From positions 87,965 through 151,964 of IMG/VR virus record IMGVR_UViG_3300018426_001942: DNA of 64,000 nt. The stretch is one strand, 5' to 3'. Positions within the stretch are counted from its first letter, which is position 1. Each line of letters begins with the position of its first letter. Both the position numbers and the translations under genes were made by a program. The notes under the pieces are model-generated. The model had not been told where the DNA came from. It did not search any database and saw only the letters and a program-made list of their open reading frames with translations. Below, one piece after another: positions 25,865 through 35,900 of the stretch. Origin of the DNA: a virus.

Positions 25865-26873
25865 GATTAGAATTAACTGTTGGACTTGGAACTGATATAC
25901 CTAATGCTCCTGTTGCTGTTAAGAATGATACGGAACTTTCAGTTATGCCTGTTACATCTTCATCCTCAGGTCCTGACGAATTTGGATCTGAAACCTCGTC
26001 GCCGATATCGTTATCTACAAATACAATATTAAATCTTAAACTATTAGATGCTGTTTCCCATGCATCTATATAGTATTCGTTTTCTGCGTAAAGGCCAATT
26101 CCGCCTTTTGTAAAAAGTCTTACAGGGCTTGAAGAACTAGAACTTGACCAATCATGATAATTACCAATTGCTGTGCCTGTTCCTGGGTTTGATCCATCTG
26201 CTGACGTACTATTCTTTCCAAATGTAATTGTACCCATTGAATTAAGCATTGTTTGCCAAATTTCATCTTTGGTGCCAGGTGGTGCTGTAATTACCGTACC
26301 TGGAACACTAGTTCCGCCTGTAAGATTTGCATCAAATTTTATTAGTCCGCCTGTATTAAAAAAGTAACGTCTTTCATCTGCATTTTCCCACGTTACTGTT
26401 ATTGTATGATTAATACTTCCATTCCAACTTGACTGTCTTGTATTAGTATCTGCAATTGAAGTTGAAAATTGTGTGCTATCAAACACATCTCTATCGTCTA
26501 GAATGTTTTGTGCAGCAGCTTCAAAATCTGCAAATCCTTCTGCTTGATCTTCTGTTGCATCAGCTGATGTTCCTCCCGGACCTATATCAGCTGCATATAC
26601 ACCAACTATTTCTCCTATTGACGGAGCTGCGAGACCATCTGGATTTGTCCAAGTAGGCGGATTTCCTGTTTGGTGTGTTCTTGCTTTTACTAGATCATTA
26701 AAAAGTAATTGCATGTCATTAGCATATATGATATCATTATCTGCTTTTGACTTGCTTTCTAATGTTCTACCATAACCATTTTGTGCGCCATCACCAGGTC
26801 CAAGAACATTACTTATTGTACTTCGTATTGAGTTATATACTGATGAGTTAACTAAATCTGTGACCGCTGGCAT
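25860..26873 (-). CDS. Tail structural protein sharing the adhesin N-terminus
   Basis: The 337-residue protein aligns with the first about 400 residues of the large adhesin next door: VLGPGDGAQNGYGRTLES, NDLVKARTHQ, PDGLAAPS, ENADERRYFFNTGG and SNPGTGTAIGNY are nearly the same. It stops before the immunoglobulin-like and glycine-rich parts. It may be an adaptor between baseplate and fibre, or a shorter alternative fibre. It contains a serine run near 240. The start follows AGGAG (26880s). No enzymatic motif is seen. Confidence 0.65.
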   Translation of the reverse strand: MPAVTDLVNSSVYNSIRSTISNVLGPGDGAQNGYGRTLESKSKADNDIIYANDMQLLFNDLVKARTHQTGNPPTWTNPDGLAAPSIGEIVGVYAADIGPGGTSADATEDQAEGFADFEAAAQNILDDRDVFDSTQFSTSIADTNTRQSSWNGSINHTITVTWENADERRYFFNTGGLIKFDANLTGGTSVPGTVITAPPGTKDEIWQTMLNSMGTITFGKNSTSADGSNPGTGTAIGNYHDWSSSSSSSPVRLFTKGGIGLYAENEYYIDAWETASNSLRFNIVFVDNDIGDEVSDPNSSGPEDEDVTGITESSVSFLTATGALGISVPSPTVNSNL

Positions 26874-26883
26874 TCATATTCTC

Positions 26884-28383
26884 CTAAAGTTTTAATATAC
26901 ACTCTACTAGTTTTTCGTCTTCACTTAAATTTGTTTCTAGAGCTATACCAACTAAAGGATTGCCATTAAAGTGTGTACTTGCGCAACCTTCTGCATCTAC
27001 ATAAACTTTGTCACCCTTTGCTACAGCGCCTATGCATCTTACAGGAACACGACCTTCAAGTGCTATTGCTTGACCTTTTGCTTCTGCATTCATTAGATAT
27101 GCAGGCTTTTCAGATATAACACCTACTGGAAAACTGTCTAGCACACATGGTGCAATTTCATATTCACCTGCTGTACATACATACATAACTGTTCCTACAG
27201 GATGATCTTTTTCTACAGTGTATTTTTCTGCTAAGTCAGCAAACTGTGCTTGAGTAGCTGTACCTTGGAAAATATCTGCAACAATTTTTGTATTATCACC
27301 GTCTTGCTCTCTAACAGCAATAGTACCACCAGTATTAGCTGCTGTTGCATAAGAGTAAGAAGATCCTGAATTTCCTATTCTAATTTGATTTGCTTGATCT
27401 GCTGTACCTTTAAAACTTGTAGCATGGATTTCATTGAATTCCTCACCAGTGCCGCCTATGTTGAAACTACCATCACTGGCACCGGGGACAATTCCTGCAG
27501 CGGTAATTGATATCGAATGTGTTAACTCTCCTGTACTAGCCGCTTTAAGTTCAAAATCTATTTGGTTGGCATCCGCACTTGTATTCTTAATCAAACCGGT
27601 GACATTATCTTCGCGCATAGTAAAGTAAAAATTACTATGTGTTACTAATCCTGCTGATAAATTTAGCTGTGTTGAAAATGTTGGTGTTCCAGCTTGAACA
27701 AAATTTTCAGCTGATAATCCATTTAACGATTCTGCGTTTGTTGCTGTACCATGGAACCTAAATCCGGTTGATGTAACACCAGAAGCCGGTGTATCACGTA
27801 AAGTAATACCTTGTTGAATATCACTAAATCCTTGTATTTCGTTATCAGCACCCGAACCTAATGTAAATGCTACTGGCGATATAACAAATACAACATTGTC
27901 GTTAACTGTTGCTGTAATAATACTTCTGGAGACACCATTTGGTGACGTGTTATCAAGTACTGTTCTACTAACCATTTGTGTTTGGCCTTCACCAGCATCT
28001 TGTGGTCCAATTAGGACAAAGTTTGAACCATTAAACACATAAAGTTGTTCGTTAGCACTATCCCACCAAAAATCACCGTTTGCTAATCCTGCTGGCTGAG
28101 CACCACTTACTTCAGCACCTCCAACTGTTCTCCAGTTTTGGTTGCCATCTCTAAATTTCATTCTATCTGATGCAGAATCAAACCATAATTGACCGCTTAA
28201 CGGTTTAGGTGGTTGATTTGCACCTGCAAAATTTTCTAGCAAGAATAAGAAGTTTTCATTATGAATTTCTCCATATCCTGCATAATTCTTTCCTACAAAT
28301 TTGATGTCTGTAGTTTCGTCAAGAGTACCATCTTCCACTGTTGTGAGCGGACTCTTATTAAATCTGTCTATTTGATACGCCAT
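26884..28383 (-). CDS. Tail fibre family protein, copy 1
   Basis: The 499-residue protein belongs to a three-copy family here, sharing an N-terminal module of about 130 residues: GYGEIHNENFLFLLENF, PLSGQLWFDS, a DGNQNW segment, GDFWWDSANEQLYVFNG and LIGPQ. The middle (about 220-390) is repetitive and fibre-like (NFVQAGTPTF, GSFNIGGTGEEFNEIHATSF). The last 110 residues (HPVGTVMYVC, VPVRCIGAVAKGDKVYV, NPLVGIALE) form a compact beta domain seen at ends of phage fibres. No collar domain. It is likely a virion fibre or baseplate-fibre component. A canonical TATAAATA box lies 36 bases upstream of its start. Confidence 0.72.
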   Translation of the reverse strand: MAYQIDRFNKSPLTTVEDGTLDETTDIKFVGKNYAGYGEIHNENFLFLLENFAGANQPPKPLSGQLWFDSASDRMKFRDGNQNWRTVGGAEVSGAQPAGLANGDFWWDSANEQLYVFNGSNFVLIGPQDAGEGQTQMVSRTVLDNTSPNGVSRSIITATVNDNVVFVISPVAFTLGSGADNEIQGFSDIQQGITLRDTPASGVTSTGFRFHGTATNAESLNGLSAENFVQAGTPTFSTQLNLSAGLVTHSNFYFTMREDNVTGLIKNTSADANQIDFELKAASTGELTHSISITAAGIVPGASDGSFNIGGTGEEFNEIHATSFKGTADQANQIRIGNSGSSYSYATAANTGGTIAVREQDGDNTKIVADIFQGTATQAQFADLAEKYTVEKDHPVGTVMYVCTAGEYEIAPCVLDSFPVGVISEKPAYLMNAEAKGQAIALEGRVPVRCIGAVAKGDKVYVDAEGCASTHFNGNPLVGIALETNLSEDEKLVECILKL

Positions 28384-28419
28384 TTTGTTTGTCCTATATA
28401 TTTACGTGTCTACACGTTG

Positions 28420-28427
28420 TATTTATA
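28420..28427 (-). promoter_or_regulatory. T4-type late promoter box TATAAATA
   Basis: Exact TATAAATA on the minus strand, 36 bases upstream of the ATG at 28383, immediately after the stop of the preceding fibre gene. In T4 this octamer is the only conserved element of late promoters and is recognised by gp55-containing polymerase; a gp55 homologue is encoded at 59331. Confidence 0.65.
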
Positions 28428-30242
28428 CTAATTTGCTACCCATGCTCCATTAGTAATAATAAAGTTTCTTTGCCCTCTTGTAACACTCAAAGTAAATGTT
28501 GGCGTTAAAGAGTTAGGTAAATTTACACCTTGTATAACACTAACAACACCGCCTGCTGCTGCGTTTACATCTACTTCGGTAAATGTAGTTGGAGTAGCAA
28601 TGTCAATTGCGTCAGTTGATTGTCCTGATGCGTAAAAGAATGTTGCTATACGTGCTTCTTTTCCATTAGCAAAACTAGATGCTGGATAAAGACTGTTCAG
28701 TATTGTAATTAGTTCATCGTTTACACTAATCATTCCTGTAATATCCATAGAAAACACAATTGGTTCTGTTTGGATAGTTTGATCTGTGTAGTTTTTATTA
28801 GATGCATCAGCTGGATTTGTAGGACTATCAAGACCTGTAATTTTGCTGTTGTTAACTTCAATATCTCCAGCAACATTAAATTCAAATCCAGTTGCTCCGC
28901 CTGTCCTTGTAAGTGTTCCTGTTCCATTTAAATTTGTATTGCCAACTGAAAGTTGTGTTAGAATACCGACATTTTGTAAACTACTGTTTACAACTCCTGA
29001 CCCTAGTGTAGTTGAAGAAAGTACATCTACTTCGTTTATTTTATAAGTCTTAGTAGATGCTAAATCAAAGTTTTCGCTACTAGTCCAACTTGCTGTAGAT
29101 AATTGCCAATTAATTGTTTTATCTACTTGGGCTTTTAAAGTAATACCGCCGCCTGTTGCTGTTGCATCAGTTGGACTGTCTACAACACCTAATTCAATAT
29201 TTTTATCAGCAATTTGTAGTGTTTCTGCTTCAGTAACAAAACTGTCACCTTCTACAGTAAGATTGCCTGTTATTCTAGCATCACCTGTTACATCTAAATT
29301 GTATGCAGGATTAGAATTAAAAATACCTACACGTTTTGAGTTAGGCTTAATTTTAATTGCACTAGTTGCATCAAGTACATCTTGTGCGCCACGTACAACA
29401 ATATTAAAGTCAGCACCCGACTTATAATTTCTAATTGTAAAACCATTGTCTATAAACATTTGGGTATCGTCGTCAACACCAACTGTAACACCGCCTGACG
29501 ATCTTATGTTTAATTTACCGTATAAAACTGAATCTTCATCATTTTTCATTAATCTTGATTCAGGAACAATATCTCCTAATGCACTAATTAAGTTTTCTGA
29601 TTTTTCTGCTATACCATGATACTTAAATTCGTTAATGTCTATTAAGTTAATACCCTTCTTAATAATACCTTGTGGGTTCTCTGTTGTAACTAATCCAGCA
29701 ACAAGATTATTAGGTAACGGATTAGGTGTAAATGTTTCTCCTGATATTACAGAATATAATATTTCATTGACAAAAAGTTTTAGTACAGTTTTAGGATTTA
29801 AATCTGTATCAAAAATTGTATCGGTAACAAATCCACTTTTTCCTTGTAGCCTACTATATGCAGGACCAATCAGTGTCCATTCTGAACCGTCATACAAGTA
29901 AAATTGTTTTTCCGCTGTACTAAACCAAGTATCTCCTGGCACTGGTCCGCTTGGAAATGTTTCACTAATAAAACTACCAGCTGCTGACTGAAAATCAGTA
30001 CCATCAAAAACTTTTAATTTGTTTTCGCTAGTGTCATACCAAAGCTGGCCGCGTAACGGTGCTACAGGCTGATTTGGATTAGCAAAATTTTCTAAAATTT
30101 TAATAAAGTTTTCATTTAAAAATTCGCCATATCCTGTATAGTTCCTGCCTACTAATGCAAGATCAGTTGTATCTGTATCTAGTATCCCGTCAACTAGTTC
30201 TGTAAGCAATGTTCCGTCTGTTTTATTTAAATTATAACTCAT
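28428..30242 (-). CDS. Tail fibre family protein, copy 2
   Basis: The 604-residue protein has the shared N-terminal module: GYGEFLNENFIKILENF, PLRGQLWYDT, VFDGTDF, GDTWFSTAEKQFYLYDG and LIGP. The middle has YHGIAEKSENL and a LDVTGDARITGNLTVEGDS stretch, typical of repeats in T4-like short-fibre and gp10-type proteins, then EAETLQIADKNIELGVVDSP. The C-terminus (TFTLSVTRGQRNFIITN) is unique. It is very probably a fibre or baseplate-peripheral protein; trimerisation is expected but not shown. Start ATG 30242 is 8 bp from the upstream stop. Confidence 0.72.
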   Translation of the reverse strand: MSYNLNKTDGTLLTELVDGILDTDTTDLALVGRNYTGYGEFLNENFIKILENFANPNQPVAPLRGQLWYDTSENKLKVFDGTDFQSAAGSFISETFPSGPVPGDTWFSTAEKQFYLYDGSEWTLIGPAYSRLQGKSGFVTDTIFDTDLNPKTVLKLFVNEILYSVISGETFTPNPLPNNLVAGLVTTENPQGIIKKGINLIDINEFKYHGIAEKSENLISALGDIVPESRLMKNDEDSVLYGKLNIRSSGGVTVGVDDDTQMFIDNGFTIRNYKSGADFNIVVRGAQDVLDATSAIKIKPNSKRVGIFNSNPAYNLDVTGDARITGNLTVEGDSFVTEAETLQIADKNIELGVVDSPTDATATGGGITLKAQVDKTINWQLSTASWTSSENFDLASTKTYKINEVDVLSSTTLGSGVVNSSLQNVGILTQLSVGNTNLNGTGTLTRTGGATGFEFNVAGDIEVNNSKITGLDSPTNPADASNKNYTDQTIQTEPIVFSMDITGMISVNDELITILNSLYPASSFANGKEARIATFFYASGQSTDAIDIATPTTFTEVDVNAAAGGVVSVIQGVNLPNSLTPTFTLSVTRGQRNFIITNGAWVAN

Positions 30243-30250
30243 GTTGTTTC

Positions 30251-32326
30251 CTAAGCATTGTCAGCAAATATAATATAGTTTACTGTAGCGAAAGGAGGCA
30301 TAATATCTAGCTCTAAGCCCAATCCACCACTTCTATAATTACCTTGTCCATCTGTACCGCCCTCGTCAATAGGACCACTACTTGGAATACCACTTGTAGT
30401 TTGGGCTCCTTGTGCAATATTCAACGGTTGGTTAATACTGTTTTGTTCTGATACTGTATTATCTAGTATCGCATAGTGTTGTGTACCACCTGGTGATTTA
30501 AGATCGTGTTCGTGATCTGGTAAGTGTTCTTTTGTAATGTCTTTAAATTCACTACCTGACGATTTACCTACTTCGTCAGCATTTGAATTTGTTGTAACAT
30601 CTGCAGGTACTCCGCCCATACTATCCATACCGAGTAGGAATCTGCCTCTAAAATCTGGTAGGGCAAAGTGTGTAGTACTCGGATTTTGGAATGTTGGATC
30701 TGAAGGACTTTTAAACTTAAATCCAATTACATCAAATAAATTGGATGCCTCTGTTTTTTTAATTTCTCTACCGTCACATAAGTACCAACCAGGAGGTGCT
30801 ACATCACCGCCAAACGGTGCAATCATTCCAATTGGATTTTTTGGCACACCTTTTAATAGGTTTGATTGAGAAATTTTAAATAAACCTTGATCACCTTGTG
30901 TTCTGTTTATAAGTAACTCATCTCCAGTTTGTGTTGTTACTACAACTTGTTTAGAAGCAATAAACTGGTTACTAAGTTCCGTAGTAAATGTTTGATTTAA
31001 TGAGCCTGCACCATCAAAGGTAATTTCATTTGAACTGACGTCACCTTCCATTTTGAATACAGTTTTATTATTTAATTTTGCTGCACTCGATGCTGTACCA
31101 GTAATTGTGCCTGAAACACTACCTTTAAAAAATCCTTCAAACGTGTCTGCTTTAACAGTGCCGAAACCTTCTATGTTAGGCTTGGTAAGTGCATCAGGAT
31201 CTGCAACAATATTATTGCCTATATTTGTTTGTCCTTTTACAGTTAAATCTGCTCCTACTTTAGTATTTTTTGCAATACTAGCACCACCTGAAGTAATTAT
31301 TGCACCTTCTGTTAATACATCATTAAATGAATTATCTGCATCTTCAGTGCCTGCTACTTCTAAATTACCTGAAAATTTGCCGCTACCTGTTACATCTAAT
31401 GGTACTTGAGGATTGGTATTATTAATACCTACATTAGTATCTGATTTTATCTGTACTACAGTTTGCTCGCCTTGATCATTTTTTACTTTCAATGCAAGAC
31501 TAGCACCATTAAAATTACTCTTTACAACGCCGCCTTCGCCTGATGCTTCAAGTGCTAATTGCGCATTTGCACCAACTTGTACACCTTGATTGTTTTTTAC
31601 ATAAAGTGTACCATTTGCGGTTGTGTTAACATCTGCACGTAAAAAATTAGAAGAACTAATATCATTGTTACCTATTCTCAATGCATCTGAAGACTGTGCT
31701 ACTCCGTTATATTTGGCGTTGGTACCTGCTAAAGTTAAACTTGTTAAATTCATACCAGGCTTAATTTCTGAAAACCCTCTAATATTAACTTTAGGAATAA
31801 ATTGGTCTTTTGACAGTATGATTACAGGAACAGCGTCAATTTCTATTTTTAATACGGTATAAGTTTTATCATCAGTACCTACTATTGTGTCTGGTCTAGT
31901 GCCCGATGTTAATCCGTCACTAAATTCAGGACCTACTAAAATCCAACTTGCTCCATTGTTTAAATAAAGTTGTTGGTTACTAGTATCTACCCATAAATCT
32001 CCAATAACACTATTTCCAACTTCAGGTTGTGCGGCACCTTTTTTAACACCGCCTGACTCAACCCAGTTAGTTCCGTCATAAACTTTTAATGTATCAACAC
32101 CTACTGATGTATCATACCATGTTTGTCCTTCTACTGGGTTAGAAGGAGGATTATTATTTGCAAAATTTTCTAAAATATGTAGGAAGTTACTTGCTATTGC
32201 TTCGCCATACCCAGTTGTATTTCTTCCAGGTATAGCTAAACTTGTGTCAGAAGTATTAATTTCTCTATCTTCGACAATTATAGCACCTTTGTTTATGCTA
32301 TCTGTAAACTGGATTTGGTAAGCCAT
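30251..32326 (-). CDS. Tail fibre family protein with collar domain, copy 3
   Basis: The 691-residue protein has the shared N-terminal module (GYGEAIASNFLHILENF, PVEGQTWYDT, VYDGTNW, GDLWVDTSNQQLYLNNG, LVGPEF). The C-terminal 180 residues carry a phage tail collar domain: MIAPFGGDVAPPGWYLCDG, HFALPDFRGRFLLGMD and a histidine-rich EHLPDHEHD. This is the arrangement of T4 short-tail-fibre (gp12) type receptor-binding domains, where histidines coordinate metal. The middle is a repetitive fibre. The ATG shares a base with the stop of the 206-residue gene upstream (TAATG). Confidence 0.78.
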   Translation of the reverse strand: MAYQIQFTDSINKGAIIVEDREINTSDTSLAIPGRNTTGYGEAIASNFLHILENFANNNPPSNPVEGQTWYDTSVGVDTLKVYDGTNWVESGGVKKGAAQPEVGNSVIGDLWVDTSNQQLYLNNGASWILVGPEFSDGLTSGTRPDTIVGTDDKTYTVLKIEIDAVPVIILSKDQFIPKVNIRGFSEIKPGMNLTSLTLAGTNAKYNGVAQSSDALRIGNNDISSSNFLRADVNTTANGTLYVKNNQGVQVGANAQLALEASGEGGVVKSNFNGASLALKVKNDQGEQTVVQIKSDTNVGINNTNPQVPLDVTGSGKFSGNLEVAGTEDADNSFNDVLTEGAIITSGGASIAKNTKVGADLTVKGQTNIGNNIVADPDALTKPNIEGFGTVKADTFEGFFKGSVSGTITGTASSAAKLNNKTVFKMEGDVSSNEITFDGAGSLNQTFTTELSNQFIASKQVVVTTQTGDELLINRTQGDQGLFKISQSNLLKGVPKNPIGMIAPFGGDVAPPGWYLCDGREIKKTEASNLFDVIGFKFKSPSDPTFQNPSTTHFALPDFRGRFLLGMDSMGGVPADVTTNSNADEVGKSSGSEFKDITKEHLPDHEHDLKSPGGTQHYAILDNTVSEQNSINQPLNIAQGAQTTSGIPSSGPIDEGGTDGQGNYRSGGLGLELDIMPPFATVNYIIFADNA

Positions 32327-32946
32327 TAGCTATTTCCTCCGCTAAGACTTTGTACTCTTACAGTATAATCTACTTGTATAAGTCTGTTTAAACTCTTTTG
32401 TACAGGATGAAATATAACATGTGTTAATAGTCTTCCATTTCCTAATACTCCGTCTGAACTTGCACTACGTAATCCTAATTCGTCAAATACAAAAGCATTA
32501 TCAGCATCTGATGCTGTATCAAATGCATCTTGTCCGTTAGGCTCACCATAATCTAGCAAGCAGGAAATAACTATATCTGTATAGTTTGTACCATTTAAAT
32601 GTCTTGTTTCAATTCTGTTTCTTGTAGGATCGTTATTATCAGTATTTCTATCATCTACAATTTTACTAAATGTTTGGTTATATAGTCCTGCATTAGTTCC
32701 TGTACTATTAGGTGTAAGATACGTAATAACACCTGTACTATCAATATTAGTACCGCCATTTCCAAAGCTCATAACCGCAATAGGACCTTGTCCAGCATTA
32801 CCTAAACTTTCTGCAAGAGCAATACTCATGTTCTCATAGTGTATAGCATTCTTTTTGTTTACAAAAATTTCGCCTGACTTTGGATCATGTATCTTGATAT
32901 GACCTTGTACATATACACCGCTATTTTCATTAATTTTGTTTGTCAT
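32326..32946 (-). CDS. Virion structural protein (gp8 position)
   Basis: The 206-residue protein begins with the segment VQGHIKIHDPKSGEIFVNKKNAIHYENMS, followed by GQGPIAVMSFGNGGTNID. This pattern recurs in T4-like marine phages next to the baseplate wedge genes. It stands where T4 has gp8, but is shorter (T4 gp8 is 334 residues) and homology is not demonstrated. It is probably a wedge or fibre-attachment component. AATAAATA lies 18 bases upstream of the ATG; AGGA supplies the ribosome binding site. Confidence 0.6.
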   Translation of the reverse strand: MTNKINENSGVYVQGHIKIHDPKSGEIFVNKKNAIHYENMSIALAESLGNAGQGPIAVMSFGNGGTNIDSTGVITYLTPNSTGTNAGLYNQTFSKIVDDRNTDNNDPTRNRIETRHLNGTNYTDIVISCLLDYGEPNGQDAFDTASDADNAFVFDELGLRSASSDGVLGNGRLLTHVIFHPVQKSLNRLIQVDYTVRVQSLSGGNS

Positions 32947-32964
32947 TTTTTATTCCTACATGTG

Positions 32965-32972
32965 TATTTATT
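32965..32972 (-). promoter_or_regulatory. Late-type promoter box AATAAATA
   Basis: AATAAATA on the minus strand, 18 bases before the ATG at 32946, overlapping the last codons of the giant gene. One base differs from TATAAATA. Confidence 0.5.
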
Positions 32973-35900
32973 CGGGTAATTCACTTATTGCTCCGCGCAA
33001 GAAATTACCAATGTCATTTTGAACATCTTTAAGTGGAGTTCCTGGGTCAGTCCACAATTTACCTACTTTCCTAATAACAATTAGCTTCTGATTTTCTTTC
33101 ATAGGTTCAGTAAGTGTTAAAATATTACCGTTTACACTAAACTCTGCTGGTGTATTTACGTCACCTTGTGGCGAATCAATAGCCAATGTTGGATCAAACT
33201 TTTGTATAGCATTTTTGTTTAATCGTTTGCCAGCGGCAAACACTTCAAATTCATTAACGCTTCCAGGTACAAAGTCAAGTGTAAATTCAGTTTGTCCTTC
33301 AGTTACAGGGTCTACTGGTGACCAAACAATAGTTTCGTCTTTGTAAGGGATATTTTTATCTATAGAGCCACCGTAAATTTTAGTTCCTACTGGATAAACT
33401 GGCTTTGCTCCTGTCCCTAAAGTTCCCCTTCTTAGTTGTCTAAGTTCGTTATTAGTTTTAGCAAAATATTCTATACGTTCGCCGTCAATCCATATTACGC
33501 CTGGCCTGTTAGCACGTTTGTCTGGGTTAGGTAAAAGCTCTGCGTTTTCTACTATAACTACTTTTAAGTCATCATATTTTAGATCTTGTGCTAATTCTAT
33601 TCCTTGATTATTATCAACCCTCTTATAGTGTGTTCTATTCAATATGTCCTTGAATTGCTTCCATGCTATAGTCGGTGTACTAATAGGTGCTGTAAAATGT
33701 ATTACATCAACAACATCATTTTCACTTGGTTCGTTTACAAGATGTATTATTCTTCCGTTTGGATCTAGTTTATAATCAACTGTAGGTGTAAGCATATTAC
33801 CATTCAACATAACCCAAACATATTCTACGCCTAATGCAGGTTGTTGTAATAAAATTCTTCCTGCTGTTAGAGCATGATATTTAGAATAATTTTCAGATCC
33901 AGGTGTAAGAGTACTTCTATTAATAACATCATAACTTATTCTATGAATATCCAAAACGTCATGATTTGTAAATGTATACACATTCATTACAGCGTCTTCA
34001 GCTGGGGCTGTTTCAAATACAACTTGATCACCAATTATATTGTATCCGCTGTTCCTTAAATATATGCTTAAAACATCTCCGTTACTTACTAGATTATTTT
34101 CTAATATAATTGAACTTGTACCAATGTTAATTAGGTAGTCTTCAACTTGGGTAAGTTTAGATCCGTTTAAGTAAACTTCTAACTGAGCTGCAACAATACT
34201 CGAAGGTGGTACTTGGAATGTGTCTAGAGTATACTCACGAATTCTATCATTTGTGATTGTTAATACTTTAGAATAACCTGGCTTTTGTATAACTCCATCA
34301 ATTTCTACAATACTAAAGAACTCTGCTGGTGTTGCATACTGAGATGCAATAGAAAGATTATAAACTGTACTCGAGCCGTCAGCAACTATAGAATCTTTAT
34401 TAACTTTACTGTAATTAATTTGTGTATTATTAGAATATATTTCATAATCAAGTCTTGTACCAGCTACTGGTGCAATTGGTGAAAACTTAAATTCTATAAA
34501 TCCGTTGTCACTTTTTCTTGCAATTAACTCTGGACCGTCTGGTATAATACCATCTCGTCTTAAAAAGATACTGTATCTATCATTCCACATAATTTGTGTT
34601 TCGTAAATATCTTTACCATCTTCTGTAAGAATAGTTCCTATATCGATAATATTTTGCCCGTTAACTCCTATAGTTAATATAGTCAATATTTGATCTTGAG
34701 CCAGCGCATTGTTAAATGTTATTTTTAAATTTTTATAATCTACAGTATATTCTGATTTATCAACTATTGTATTACCTAATTTTACAATAACAGCATCTTC
34801 AGAATTAGGAAGTAAACCTAAAGGATATTCTGTAGTACTTCCGTCTGTTAGATAATTTTGATTATAAACTTGACCTTGACCTTCACCTGTTCTTTCATAA
34901 ACAGTAATATCAACACTATCTAAAACCTGTCCTGCTACTAATTCTTCAGGACCTTGGCTAGTAAGCGGAGTAACAAATAGATCACCGTCTAGTATTATGT
35001 CATCTGCATTTACGCCAGCAGCATTTCCATAATCTATAGTGCCTCCATCTAATTGTGTATCATATGAATCAGGATCAGGTAAGAAACTACCATCTGATGT
35101 AATCTTTCTTATAGTAAACACATCACCGTCATTTAATTCAATGTCGTTATCTGCTAAATTAATAATTGTAGTAACACCGTCGCCTGTTATTGTTTGTATT
35201 AGTGCATTTTGATTGTTACCATTTGGATATAACGGATCGTCAATTCTAATTGCTTGCGCTTGGCCAGCACGTTTTAAATAGACATTGTATACTATTTCAT
35301 CTTCAAGTGGCTTAGATAACTCTACAGCAACAGTTGTACCATCAGCAATGAATACTTCATCTTCAAAAGTATTATCATAACTATCCCAAGTATCTGTACC
35401 ATAATCGTCTACCATCCAACCTGATGTGCCTTCGAAACCAAAACTTTTAACTTCAACGCCGCCGTAGTCAACACCTGTCATAAGCTGGCCTAAATTTTTG
35501 CCAAGCATTCCAGTAGTTGGACTATAAAGTTGATTAATTCTATCTTGTGCATTAAGCATCAAAGGATTCTTTTCATATTCAACTACAATAATGCTGTTTA
35601 ATTCAGGTGCTGTTGTGAATTGAATTTGACCAAACTGTCTATTGTATGTGTAAGTTTTATCTTCTATATTTGAAAAAGTATATTGACTACGTAATAGTAA
35701 TTCACCGTTGACAGTAACCTTAACTTTATTTCTCTTTAAGTTCATAGGATACTTTAGTTGGAAAGTATCATTGATTGCTGTTCCTGTAAATGTTTCTGTT
35801 TCTGGCAATGACAGTATAAAGTACTCGCCTGAAACTCTATCAAATTTCATTTGAACATTTAGTGTTCTAACAACAGTTTCACCAATTTGTGCAGACGCAA

